Assembly: GCF_027579695.1 (NCBI RefSeq)
Contig: NC_083571.1
Location: 49,152,390 to 49,216,389, forward strand
Length of the DNA: 64,000 nt
Reading direction: 5' to 3'
Origin: Neoarius graeffei
Lineage: Eukaryota; Chordata; Actinopteri; Siluriformes; Ariidae
Positions 1 through 10,735 of the stretch are shown here, piece after piece. The notes beneath the pieces are model-generated. The model was given only the letters and a program-made list of their open reading frames with translations. It was not told the DNA's origin and made no database searches. Numbering within the stretch: position 1 is the first letter of the stretch; the number at the start of each line of letters is the position of its first letter. Made by a program: the position numbers and the translations under genes.

Positions 1-1234
1 GTTACTTGGGTGACTCTTCCATCACCTAAAGCTTGGCCATCCAGGGCAGACACAGACAGTGGGACTTCAAGAGGTGCAGTCGGGACATTGATACTTTGGG
101 CGAAGTGAACATCCATAAAGTTTCCAGCCGCCCCGGAGTCTAACAAGGCTTGACAAGAATGGACAGACTCACCCCGGGAGATGGAGGCCGGGATGTAAAC
201 TCCTTGGCCAGGAAGTTCAGGAGAGAGGGTAGGCCCCGTCACAACCCTCCCTCGGCTGGACGGGGCGGTCCTTTTCCCGAGAGTTCAGGACATGATGCTC
301 GGAAGTGACCAGGCTTGCCACAGTAGATGCAGCACTTGTCCCTCCTTCTGCGCTCCCTCTCAGATGCGGAGAGGCGAGTACGACCCACTTGCATGGGTTC
401 TGGATAGTCACTGGAGGAGGTAGACGGGCTCCAGGTAGAGGCAGGGGAGGCTCAGGACTTGGCGGCGTTCTCTCATCCTGTTGTCCAGACGAGTAGAATG
501 TGAGATCAGTGTTTCGAGGTCACTAGGGCATCCGATAGAAGCCAGACTGTCTTTGATGGGGTCAGACAGACCATGGTGGAAGGCTGACACCAGGGCAGTC
601 TCGTTCCATCCACTTACTGCTGCGAGCATCCGGAACGAGATGGCATAGTCTGCGACGCTTCCCCCTTGCCGGATGGACATGAGCTTTCTGGCTGCGTCTT
701 TACTGATGTCTGCTTGATCGAAGGCATCTCCTCAGTAAACAGCTGGAAATCAGAGCACTTGGGTCCCTGTCCCTGCCAGATAGCAGTGGCCCAGGCCCCC
801 GCCTTACCAGCTTGCCTTATCACAAAGGCAATCTTGCAGCGATCCGTAGTGTAGGTGGTAGGCTGAAGCTCAAAGGTGAGTTGGCACTGGGTAAGGAACT
901 CTTGACACTCACTGTGCTTGCCGTCATACCTCTGTGGTGCAGGAAGGCTGGGTTCGCGAGGTGAAGAAGGCAGCATGGCAGGAGGCACTGGAGCAGGAAC
1001 GGATGGTGGAGCAGGAGCAGAATCAGGCGGAGGAGATGGGGGCAGAGAAGTCAGCTGTGCCAGGGTTTTCCCAGTCTGCTGAAGCAGTACCTCATGGTGA
1101 GCAAGGGTCTCACTTTGGCTTGCGAGAGTCCGTCCATGAGTGTCCATGGTGGATCCAAGGCATGTTAACGCAGCCATCATTCCCTGAAGGTTGGCCGGGT
1201 AGACAGATGAAGAAGCGTCTGCTGAGTCAGTCAT
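1..1234 (-). pseudogene. gag-pr: gag and protease of a Ty3/gypsy-type LTR retrotransposon, frameshifted
   Basis: On the minus strand a Gag start is read from ATG at 1234: a helical N-terminus, a Pro-rich stretch, then a capsid-like domain (QRYDGKHSECQEFLTQC; GGSVADYAISFRMLAA; WNETALVSAFHHGLSDPIKD). A CCHC zinc knuckle ([14 protein letters not shown]) lies at about 290-332. Further left is the aspartic protease motif LLDSGAAGNFMD (about 120-160). At least three frameshifts (near 690, 470 and 400) separate these parts, so the copy is dead. Reverse transcriptase and integrase would lie beyond the left edge. The style resembles fish Sushi-type gypsy elements. Confidence 0.85.
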
Positions 1235-1257
1235 GACGGAGTCTTTCTATTTGGGTT

Positions 1258-1320
1258 TTGCTGGGATTCAAACCTGGTTTGCTGGTGTGATAATCCAGCA
1301 AACCCCCACTAGGCCACCAG
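1258..1320 (-). other. tRNA-like segment at the LTR/leader junction
   Basis: Read on the minus strand, it has a perfect A-box match (TGGCCTAGTGG), a near-perfect B box (GGTTTGAATCCC) and pairing arms TTTGCTGG/CCAGCAAA where the anticodon stem would be. It spans the proposed LTR end and primer-binding region. It may be a captured tRNA fragment or chance similarity. Confidence 0.35.
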
Positions 1321-1828
1321 GGGGATGACTCAAGTGCAGAGGCGTGAGGCGGAAGTAGAAAAGTATCAAAAAGTTTATTTACAAAATGTACAGTCCACGG
1401 CAAAAAACAAAAGTAATCCAAAAGCTCAGAAGATAAAGGGAAAATAAAAAATATCCAGAAGTACCAAGTCCAAAAATAAGAAAAGAAAAGGCAAAAATGC
1501 AAACGCTCAGAAGATCTCAAAAATGGTACAAACAAAATTCAAAAAGGTCCAAAAAGAAAGCAAAGTACAAAAACCACAAAGACACAGGCAAGGACCATGG
1601 AACAGAGGGAACTAGCACTAACAGGCATAGCATAGGAAAAAAGACTCCGTGACAAGGGAACAAACAGAGGGGTATTTATACACACACTAATTAAGGAACA
1701 GGGTGGGGCAGGAAACAGGCAATGAAGACAAACACAAAAAACAGTGGCGGCCTCTAGAGGCCAAAACAAACATGACAAGACAGAAATAACAGCGGCCTCT
1801 AGAGGCCAAAACAGTCCCAGTCCTAACA
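1286..1828 (-). repeat. long terminal repeat of the gypsy-type element
   Basis: On the minus strand the LTR begins TGTTAGGACTGGG at 1828 and ends near ATTATCACA at 1286. It holds a TATA box (TATAAATACC, about 1672-1682), a polyadenylation signal AATAAAC (about 1370-1378) and two copies of the palindrome GGCCTCTAGAGGCC, at about 1746 and 1795. The right border is clear. The border with the internal region is approximate. Confidence 0.7.
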
Positions 1829-2519
1829 TTTGCAGACTTATTTATTTTACCTGAGTGATATGACAGTCAAGAATTTTGTCATTCTGACTCACAGGTGGAA
1901 GAAATGCATCTTAAATATGTACAAGAAGAAGAAGGAAGAAGAAGAAGAAGAAGAAGAAGAAGAACAACAACAACAACAACAACAATGAACATCAAATGTG
2001 TGAGGTTTGGGTGTAGCATATGGAAAACTAGCTAGCTGTACTTCTACATACTGGTTAGAAGTACAGGGCTTTGTATCTGTGAAAAATAATTGCTATTCCT
2101 ATGTAATATGTGACTGATTGATATATTTAAAATGCCCTCTTGCTTGTTGGATTTAGCATAGTTAAGTCTATGTTTGAGTTTCAGATACCGTAATAGCTAG
2201 ATTTTATGGTAAGACAATATGAGGTACATTTCAATCATAAATATAATTGAGTAGATGTATTAAATAGCCTTCTTGAAAAAGTGAGAATTTCTGTGTCAAC
2301 ATAATATGAAAACAATGCACTCAAATCATCTGTATTCCTTTGCAATTTTAATCACAGTAGTAGTTCAAAGATATTTTACACACCAGGATAAATCAAAACA
2401 TTGTAAAGTGATAAATAAAAAATAAATAATTACAAGAATAAATGCATGTTCCTGATCATTCCAAACACATTTTTAAATCTTGTTTTAATCATCAGCTTCT
2501 AATATTTCCATGACACCTA
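1829..2519. other. AT-rich sequence with (GAA)n and (CAA)n, no gene
   Basis: A (GAA)n tract followed by (CAA)n occupies about 1925-1986. The rest is AT-rich with no coding signal or recognised repeat. Confidence 0.5.
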
Positions 2520-3514
2520 CATACTTGCCAACCCTCCCGATTTTGCGGGAGGATCCCGATTTTAGCCTCTGTCTCCCGCTTCCCGATCATATTTGTTAAA
2601 AACTGGATAATCTCCCGGTTTTGGGAAATGCCTATCACCAAGTTAAAAATACTCCTGATTATGTCCAATCAGAATCGTATGGGAAACACTGCTGATGTCA
2701 ACTGATTTTTAACCAATCAACGAACAGAACCACAGTCACTTCCGTAATGTAGGATTCACCCAGGCTGTCCGACATTTTTTACAAGCATTCATTCATCATG
2801 GCCACTAAACCCAATACCGAATGGCAAAAATATGAATGCAAATACCAGGTTGCATGGGAGAATTAATTTCCATGGATAAGCAAATGTTCGACCAGCCAGT
2901 TAGACATTTTAAGGTAAAGATACCTTAAATCAGAATATAATGGACATTTGAGCATGAAATTAAACTACGCTTCCATACCATTTCAGAAACAAACTGTACA
3001 ACTTCTAAAGTGTTTAGTGAAATTTTGTCTGACAGAGAATTTGTTTGATGAGCATATTTGAATCGTGTGGTCGTGTCTTAGTGCTATTTTGAATTTATGT
3101 TTGAAAGTTTTAAGTGAAAGTTTACAAGTGAATTATCTGGAAAGTGATTGATTTTGATAGTTTTGAGGTTTTAAGTGAAAGATTATTAGTGAGTGTATTT
3201 TGGTCATACTAAAATTTTGCATTCGAGTGAATTTCTTTGTGGAGTATATTTTGATAGTATGGTAGTATTTATAGTGCCATTTTTAATTTTTTTTAAACTT
3301 TCAAAGTTTGCAAATGAGCAAATTCCTTTGATGCATTCCGATAGGATTTTGATAGGATTTCTAGTGCTTTTTAAAAGTTCTGTTGGAAAGTGTTTAGTGA
3401 GAGAGATGCATTTTAGTAGTATGAAGACAGTGCAGAATTTATTTAATTGAGTTGTTACTATTTTGGTTAAATCTTATTAAAATTTAATTTATATATGATA
3501 TTATAGTTCTCTGT

Positions 3515-4401
3515 TAGCCTGGCAAGCCAGACTAAATGTGAATATTTAGTCTGGCCTCGATCCGTAGACATTTCCGAAGGGGGTGGGAGGAACAAACCGC
3601 TGTCTTTCAAACTGTCTCTGTGCGTATAGGCCAACGCTCTGACCAGTCAGCGCAACAGTGACTGTGACGTAGTCAGAGCGACAGAAAGCAGTGGGGGAGA
3701 CCTTGAAATAAATAATTTTTTTCAAAATGCATATTAATTAATAAACAGGTTCTAGATATTAAGAAGTTTGGAGATAATGACCACAAGTTTGGAGTCTGTA
3801 CCACATACACTCATTTTTTTTCCAAGTGTTTTTCAAGGGTTTGCTTAAACTGTTTTTGAGAGTTTTTATTTAGTGGTGTTTGGTGAAATAATTTCCCTTA
3901 AATTTAAAATAATGGGAAAATAAGAAACAATCAAAAAGTAATGTTTCAAAGCTGTTTATTAATTCTTCGAACTGCACAAACTAGCCCCATCCTTTTGGCT
4001 ATGAGCGGAGCCAGCTGGTAGATCAGACTTTTGCCGTAGCCGGTCGGCAAAACAGCGAAAACGTCCTTCTTGAAAAGGAATGAGCGGAGAGCCTCTTCCT
4101 GCTCATGTTTCAACGAAAACTCCAAGTCTAATTCTTCTAAAACTGATTCCAAAGCGGAGTCAAACGCGCGCTGTTCACTAGCCGTAGCCATCTTTCCTGT
4201 TGTGCTTTCTCCAGCGTCGCGCAGCCTTGTCGTCACTCCTGCAAAAGCCCGCCCAGAGAATCCAAACAAAAACCTTGCATTGTGATTGGCAGGCACGATT
4301 TGATGCCCGGGGTGTTTTTGTTTATATGGTGCGAGGCTAGACCCACTCGCTAGACAAAAATATTTTTGGCCGCTAGGCGGGTGGGTCTAGTTTACTAGGC
4401 T
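3515..4401 (-). mobile_element. short TIR element carrying a helicase fragment, 10-bp target duplication
   Basis: The element starts TAGCCTGGCAAG and ends ACTAGGCTA. It is flanked by the direct repeat AGTTCTCTGT at 3505-3514 and 4402-4411, which marks a clean insertion into the surrounding element. It is about 887 bp and holds a minus-strand ORF with a Walker A motif, described separately. The superfamily is not assigned. Confidence 0.65.
3946..4191 (-). pseudogene. truncated RecQ-like helicase N-terminus inside a transposon
   Basis: From ATG at 4191 (MATASEQRAFDSAL) the product is 81 residues. It has a Q-motif-like segment (KHEQEEALRSFLF) and a Walker A motif (AVLPTGYGKSLIYQ) about 55-68 residues in, as in superfamily 2 RecQ-type helicases. 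It then ends in unrelated residues (CAVRRINKQL) with no DEAH box or later motifs, so it cannot be a working helicase. An upstream in-frame ATG at 4296 would lengthen it, but that part lies in the element's terminal sequence. Related helicase ORFs occur in fish mobile elements; whether this one came from an autonomous relative is inference. Confidence 0.6.
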
Positions 4402-5082
4402 AGTTCTCTGTATTTTTACATGAGCTTACAGAAGGAAAACACATTTGATGCAATCCAAGAATACTTTCATTCACTGTGACTATTTTAAGAAATTATAAAC
4501 ATTCTTCTGCATCACTTGTGTTATTTTCTGTGGGTCTCTGTATGTAGACAATATTCAGGCATGAGATTTTTCAGCTAAAAATCTGATTTAAGACTTACCT
4601 TTCATTGTTATAATATTAAAATTCAAGATGAGTATTATTTCAGATTTTTCACTCTGAGCTATCTCATGCCTGATACATGAATCCCATAACCTATAGTAAT
4701 TGATAGAACAATATCAACAATTAAAAAACTCTTTAATTGTATACATTTCAAATGGTTTGCAATTAATTGGGATCCACTGTTTTTATCATTTCAACCTCAC
4801 ATCATACCCTCGTCCAATTGAAAATGTTGTTCACACTCTTTTCTCCCTCATGAGAATTTTGAAAAGTTGGCAAGTATGCACCTAATGCAATAATCAGAAT
4901 CCTTGTCACCTCCCAGCCAGTAAGGAATGTTGAGAACCAACCAGTCATTACAGTCTTGATGAATTTGGGTATGGATGAAAACATATTTATAAAACAAAAG
5001 TACTGAGATAATGTAGGAATGAGGTTTTCTCACTGGCTTAAATGTGTCCATGATACACTTTGTTTCTTCCTTTAAATAGTTA

Positions 5083-5427
5083 CCATCCATTCGTCACCAC
5101 TTATCCTGTGCAGGGTCATGGGCAAGCTGGAACCTATTCCAGCTGACTATTGGCGAGAGGTGGGGTACACCCTGGACAAGTCGCCAGGTTATCGCAGGGC
5201 TGACACATAGAGACAATCATTCATACTCACTGTCAAATTAGAACCACCAATTAGCCTAACCTGCAAGGCTTTGGACTGTGGGGGAAACCAGAGCACCCAG
5301 AGGAAACTCACACAGACACGGGGAGAACATGCAAACTCCACACAGAAAGGTCCCTGTCGGCCACTGGGCTCGAACCCAGAAACTTCTTGCTGTGAGGCAA
5401 CAGTGCTAACCACTACACCACCGTGCC
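5083..5427 (-). repeat. V-SINE type SINE, copy 1 (CCAT-tail subfamily)
   Basis: Read on the minus strand, it has a tRNA-like head (GGCACGGTGGTGTAGTGGTT), a B-box-like segment, the conserved central block (GTTTGCATGTTCTCCCCGTG) and a tail with TCCATT repeats. It abuts a truncated Tc1 relic at 5427. Confidence 0.85.
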
Positions 5428-6018
5428 ATGCTGTTGGGCAAACTCCAAATGTGTTTTCTTAAGCAATGACTTTTTTCTGGCCACTCTTCCATAAAGCCCC
5501 AGTCTGTGGAGTGTATGGCTTAAAGTGGTCCTATGGAGAGATACTCCCATCTCCACTGTGGATCTTTGCAGCTCCTTCAGTGTTATCTTTGGTGTCTTTG
5601 TTGCATCTCTGATTAATGCCCTCCTTGCCCGGTCCGTGAGTTTTGGTGGGCGGCCTTCTCGTCAGGTTTGTACTGGTGCCATATTCTTTCCACTTTGCTA
5701 TAATGGATTTTAATGGTGCTCCCTGGGATATTCAAAGTTTGGGATATTTTTTATAACCCAACCCTGATCTATACTTCTCCACAACTTTGTCTCTGACCTG
5801 TTTGGATGCTCCTTGGTGTTCATGTTGTTTGCTTAGTAGTGTTGCAGAGTCAGGGTCCTGCCAGAACAGGTTGATTTATACAGACATCATGTGACAGATC
5901 ATGTAACACTTTGATTCCACACTGGTGGATCTTAGTCAACTAATTATGTGACTTATGAAGTGAATTGTTTGGACCAGCTCTTATTTAGGGGTTTCATACG
6001 AAAGGGTGTGAATACCTA
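5427..6018 (-). mobile_element. Tc1-like relic, left part
   Basis: The sequence is the reverse complement of about 37200-37790 in the Tc1 copy at 36995-38595, with scattered changes. It covers the transposase N-terminal region and part of the terminal repeat. At 6018 it is cut by a TA-flanked insertion and resumes at 10411. Its other end is lost at the SINE border. Confidence 0.8.
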
Positions 6019-6163
6019 CACTGCAAAAAAAAAAATTGAAAACTGAATTTGAGGAGAAAATTACTTAATACTCATGAAATTATCTTGCTGTATGGACAGA
6101 TATATTTACTTGATAAGACTTCTTAGAATAAGTTGGTTGCAATCTAGAACTGAGTTTAATAAT

Positions 6164-6282
6164 CTAGGCTCCAGCTTGCCTGCGACCCTGTAGAACAGGA
6201 TAAAGCAGCTAGAGATAATGAGATGAGATGAGATGAGATGAGATGAGATGAGATGAGATGAGATGAGATGAGATGAGATGAG
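6164..6282 (+). repeat. V-SINE 3' fragment with (GAGAT)n tail, copy 2
   Basis: Only the last third is present (TAGGCTCCAGCTTGCCTGCG...), followed by about sixteen ATGAG units. It is 5'-truncated and inserted in the CACTGCAAAAA MITE. Confidence 0.85.
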
Positions 6283-6523
6283 AATTGGTGTCCTGTATTC
6301 TTCTAATAGGAAATGTTAGATTGTTTCAACTATTTTCAAGATATTTTCACTTGCTAAAGCCCAGTGCACACCTTCCCGATTTCATTGGGGCTTTGTGTGT
6401 TGGGCGATTGGTTACGAGTATACGGGCCCGATTTGATCGGTTCAAAATTCCCCACACACATTTGCAAGACATTGTACACGTTCAGCCCGAATAGATGGTC
6501 ACATGTTCAAGATATCACGTGAT

Positions 6524-6527
<4 letters not shown>

Positions 6528-6596
<69 letters not shown>
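6528..6596. repeat. (TA)n microsatellite
   Basis: About 35 TA units, broken from further TA sequence by the hAT element that follows. Confidence 0.95.
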
Positions 6597-6599
<3 letters not shown>

Positions 6600-7909
6600 G
6601 GGCGCCGCCAGAAATTTTGGGCCCCATGAAAGATTAGAATTTTGGGCCCCCCAACTTTGCCCAGCCTCGTCACAATTGCACTATTGTCATTATTTGATTT
6701 TTGATAGCCCATGGACCTTGAGTTTGTGACTTTGTTATTACATTTTATGTATTAACCTACCAGGGACTAGATGAAAACTGGTCAGTGACTAATTCTGGTG
6801 CATTTACAATCACGAATGAAAATTCAAGATTTTGCCACATGCCTTCTTGTGCTAGGACAATTTGTAGTGAAATGTGTGATGTGACTGCTAATAAATCATA
6901 GAAAAAGTTTTCTACCCAGCATCAAAATACCTATGGAAATCCCATGGATTGTTATGCGTTAGGTAGAAAGCTGTGTGTACTGTTCTGCAAAAAGGGAATA
7001 TGTTCAAAGCATATTCCCTTTCATTCCACACACTTAACCATGTCAAACACTTGACTGGTGTCTGTTATTAGCAACACTTTAATCTAGCAAACTGTATATG
7101 GCGCTCGCTCATTAAAAACTTCAATCCTAAAGCATTTATGGGTTGTATTGCTGCTTACCTCCTTCTCCAAAGGGGGGTTCAGTGGTTTGGTAGGGCGGAG
7201 GTCCCCCTGAGGCTGAATCTGTGCATATTTAGGGCACCCCATTAGTTATGAAACTGGTTATTAGCACTCGTTATTAGCACCAGCATAACGTAATATTTCA
7301 TCTTGTTTATCACACAAGTCAGTTCAGTTATTAAAATGGAAAAAGTCACTGTACAAACTGTAAAAGTTTTCTCTTGATAGGCTAATCCAACCACATTCAT
7401 ACTGTTCATTTACCGTTCGCTAATATTTTGAACACACATGTGAGTGATAGCTACCTTTCTTTGGGAAAAACTGAGTGACCAGTTGCCTGCCTCTCCGGTC
7501 CCTCTCAGCTTTCAGCTGCCTTTCTTTACGTTTTTGACAGCCACTCTTCATATTTAGCGATCATAGACTGTATGCACTCCACTGCTGGCTGGCTGGCTGC
7601 TGCACCGCGACACAGCAGCAAGTAGCGTTGCACTGATCAGCACACAGATTTAACACATCGCGCTTCTACCAGAACTGGACCGTACCATTTTGCAAAAGGG
7701 GGAGGGTTAAATGACAATATGTTGAAGAACTCAAGAAATAGACAACCTTGTTCAATTAGCTCATTTTACCAGATGGAATATTGCATTGTTGTTATTTCAA
7801 AAGTCTTATTAAAATCATTAAAAGCATATTATCAGCCCCTTAAAGGGCCCCATGGCAGTGCCGGGCCCCTAGAATTGTTCTAACCTTTCCCCCCCTGGCG
7901 GCGCCCATG
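6597..7909. mobile_element. non-autonomous hAT-like transposon
   Basis: The left end CAGGGGCGCCGCCAG and right end CTGGCGGCGCCCATG are near-perfect inverted repeats. Both are followed inward by GGGCCCC-rich sequence. It sits inside a TA microsatellite, so an 8-bp duplication cannot be told from the repeat. No transposase ORF survives in the 1.3 kb interior. Confidence 0.75.
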
Positions 7910-7959
7910 TATATATATATTGTACTGAACGTGTACATTCAGCCTGAATAGATGGTATG

Positions 7960-7965
<6 letters not shown>

Positions 7966-8052
<87 letters not shown>
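7966..8052. repeat. (CT)n then (AT)n compound microsatellite
   Basis: A run of CT dinucleotides passes directly into AT dinucleotides. Confidence 0.9.
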
Positions 8053-8055
<3 letters not shown>

Positions 8056-8198
8056 CATAGAGAAGTATTCAATTTTGAATATTAGAATCAAAAAGGGACA
8101 ATAATCCCAACTAGACAAATCAATAATAAGAATTGATTCTAATTTGTTCAGTTGTTCTTAAAATTCAACTTGTTCCAGGATTCCGGACAAGCGATTTC

Positions 8199-9981
8199 CC
8201 CAGCAAACACAAAAACGTTTATATAACGTTGTATAAACGTTTGGCTAACGTTTCAGAAATGTTACAAAATAATGTTTATAAAACGAAAATTTGTGGACAA
8301 TTTTTTCGTTTTATAGACGTTTGAAAAAACGTTATATAAACATTTGAAAAACATTCTGGAAACCATCATACAACATTCTGGAAACGTTTCAGAAACGTTT
8401 TTTAAAACATTGTATAAACGTTTCTTAAAACCATTTAAAAACAATAGTAAAACATTTCTTTAATGTTTTAGAAACGTTATTAGAAACATGTTCAATCAAT
8501 CAAAATCAAAGTCCTTCCCACACCGCTTACAGTACCTGGTATTCCTAGGCAGTCTCCCACTCAAGTACTAACCAGGCCCAACCTGTATGATGGCGCATCG
8601 GGCGGCGCCGATCTCCGTTTCCATAGCCCTCGGCCTCTCGCCTATTACATAGCTAGGGTTACAGTGGGGGGCTAGTCCTCTGGTAACCACGAGAGTTTGA
8701 CTCCCCATGCACATCTGTATTGCAGCGTGCCTTGCCAGATGATAGTAGGTACCATTTTTATGATGGTCTTTGGTATGACCCGACCGTGAATAGAACTCAC
8801 GATTTCCCAATCGAGAGGCGGACACGCTACCACTAGGCCACTAGTCGGTATTAGAAACATGTTAATACCTGTTAAACTTATAATATAACAACACATTTTT
8901 GTTATTGCACTTAAGCTTATTTCATTCCTCTTTGCAAGTTCAACAAAACCGATTTGAGAGCAGAATTTTTTTACATAGACAATATTCACATTTACATATA
9001 AAGCCCTCATGAACAGCAAAAATGATAAAGATACTAGTATTAAAAATTTATCTAAATTTATTAAAGAAGCCTTGCTACTAAGAACCAAAACATTAAAGTT
9101 AACGTAATCATAGCAAATGCGCAAAATCAGTTAAAAGTTGAAATAAAAAAGCAAATTAAATCAAATAAGTTGTTTGGCCTTCGAGCGAAGCCTTCGATGA
9201 AGGAGATTTTCTAAGATAACTTCTAAGTGGACCCGGCCTTCTCGATCTTGTCCCAACAGCAACACGCTCAAAATGGCGCTAATTCCGGTCCCTGCGCCTG
9301 CGCAAAGACGTAGGTCGCGCAGGTGCAGGGAACCAGCGAACAAAATGCCAGGGCCAAAAGGGCGTGTATTTTAGCAAATATAAAACGACGAATGGTCGTC
9401 TATCCAAATTATTCAAACCATACTTGATAATTACGAGACTAGAGCCACACATTTAATGATTTATCTATCTATCTAGATCTACATCTAAAAAATATTTGGC
9501 TAGATCGAAGTTTTTTTTTTTTCAACGTTTATTAAACGTTTATACGACCACTTATTTTCCATAAAATTATTCCCATGTTTTTTGATACTTTTTAAAAACA
9601 TGTCATCATGTAGTGTTTATAATCACACAATTAATTGTAGAAATTTTAATATTATCTGTTTTAGCCAGAAGTCTCCGAATATGTATAACGTTTTATAAAC
9701 GTTTCATAAACGTTGTGAATGAAACGTTTTAAAGAGAACGTTTATAAAACGTCAATAAAACGTTACTCATTTGCTGATTATTTTGATAATTGTAATACAA
9801 TCATTATGACATCTTAATATCTAAAAATATCAAGAGATGATAAAAAATGTGCCATGGGTCAGCAAATATGACTTTATTAAATTTTCACCAACGTTTCATA
9901 AACGTTTCATAAACATTTAATAAAACCTAACCTTAATGCAACCCAAATGAAACGTTTTATAAACGTTTTGTGTTTGCTGGG
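8199..9981. mobile_element. TIR element rich in AACGTTT subrepeats
   Basis: CCCAGCAAACACAAAA at 8199 is mirrored by TTTTGTGTTTGCTGGG ending at 9981. Both ends carry dozens of AACGTTT and AAACGTT motifs with the internal spacing of a subterminal array (8206-8480 and 9670-9970). The centre (about 9160-9370) is CpG-rich. A composite SINE is inserted at 8493-8848. Superfamily unknown. Confidence 0.65.
8493..8848 (-). repeat. composite SINE with tRNA-like head and 5S-rRNA-like 3' part
   Basis: A 15-bp direct repeat TATTAGAAACATGTT flanks it (8478-8492, 8849-8863). On the minus strand the head has a tRNA A-box-like TGGCCTAGTGGTAGC, then a body, then a segment matching the 3' half of 5S rRNA (CTGGTTAGTACTTGAGTGGG, GGAATACCAGGTACTGTAAG), then an ATTG-repeat tail. 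This places the 5S-like part downstream of the tRNA-like head. Confidence 0.75.
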
Positions 9982-10410
9982 TCTGTACCACTGACAATGC
10001 TATAATACTTTCCCAGGCATTTTCAAAGCTGACACAATTACAGCCATAGCCTTGTTCCTCTTTTCCCGTTTGCTGTAATCAGGTGAACACAAGTTGTGAC
10101 ACAAGTTGTGCTTCCCGGTCTGCAGTCCACATGTGATCAATCCTGGCACTCCAACTGGCTGTTTAAAATTACCGTAACCGATGAGGTCGTAGTAACAACG
10201 CACACACTACCGATTGTGTTGCATACGAGGAGATCGCGTCCAAAAATATCAAGACCAGTTTGATCCGAACCGAGCAACCGAGAACCGATGAAATCAGCTA
10301 CGAGGTGCCCCCACATACATTTACGATTCGCAAGCGATTTAATCGGCCCGACAAAATCGTAAGTGAATCGGGAAGGTGTGCAGTGGGCTTAAGATATCGT
10401 TTTTGCAGTG

Positions 10411-10615
10411 TATGCACACTCCAGATTTCTGTTTTTTTTTTAATATCTTAATTATTGTTTGTGTCACAATAAAACAACACTTTGCACCTTTAAAGTTGTA
10501 GGCATGTTGTGTAAATCAAATGGTGCTAACCCTCCAAAAATCTATTTTAATTCCAGCTTGTAATGCAACAAAACAAGACAAACGCCAAGGGGGTGAATAC
10601 TTTTGCAAGACACTG
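10411..10615 (-). mobile_element. Tc1-like relic, right part with terminal repeat
   Basis: It continues the relic cut at 6018, matching the reverse complement of about 36995-37190. It ends with the terminal TTTTGCAAGACACTG followed by TA at 10616-10617. Confidence 0.8.
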
Positions 10616-10735
10616 TATGTTGCAATAATAATTGTCAAAGAAACATTATTGTTGGTTGGTCACTCCCCTGGACAGGAATGTGATGAAAAAACAGGCTTAA
10701 AAATAATTGAGTCTTATTTAATACAGTTTTAGGTA

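Larger units (their letters stand above)
2520..4879. mobile_element. DNA transposon with 13-bp terminal inverted repeats
   Basis: CATACTTGCCAAC at 2520-2532 is matched by its exact reverse complement at 4867-4879. The left end continues with CCTCCCGATTTTGCGGGAGG, a hairpin-forming sequence. ATG at 2798 opens a 22-codon segment (MATKPNTEWQKYECK...) that stops at TAA 2864 and continues in frame with FPWISKC and a possible donor (AAG|gtaaag). This resembles the N-terminus of hAT-like transposase-related proteins. A second element (3515-4401) is nested inside. The superfamily is uncertain. Confidence 0.6.
6357..10388. mobile_element. PIF/Harbinger-like element (TAA target) containing further insertions
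   Basis: AGCCCAGTGCACACCTTCCC at 6357 pairs with the reverse complement of the sequence ending at 10388, with a few mismatches. TAA occurs on both outer sides (6354-6356, 10389-10391). The inner sides also match (CGATTTnATCGG motifs). A 3-bp TAA target would suit PIF/Harbinger, but no transposase is visible. Confidence 0.5.
6019..10410. mobile_element. Tc1/mariner-type MITE with CACTGCAAAAA ends, enlarged by nested insertions
   Basis: CACTGCAAAAA starts at 6019 and its reverse complement TTTTTGCAGTG ends at 10410, flanked by TA on both sides (6017-6018, 10411-10412). Removing it rejoins the host Tc1 sequence as AATACCTATGCACACTCC, exactly as found in the other Tc1 copy. Most of the 4.4 kb is later insertions. 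Confidence 0.75.
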
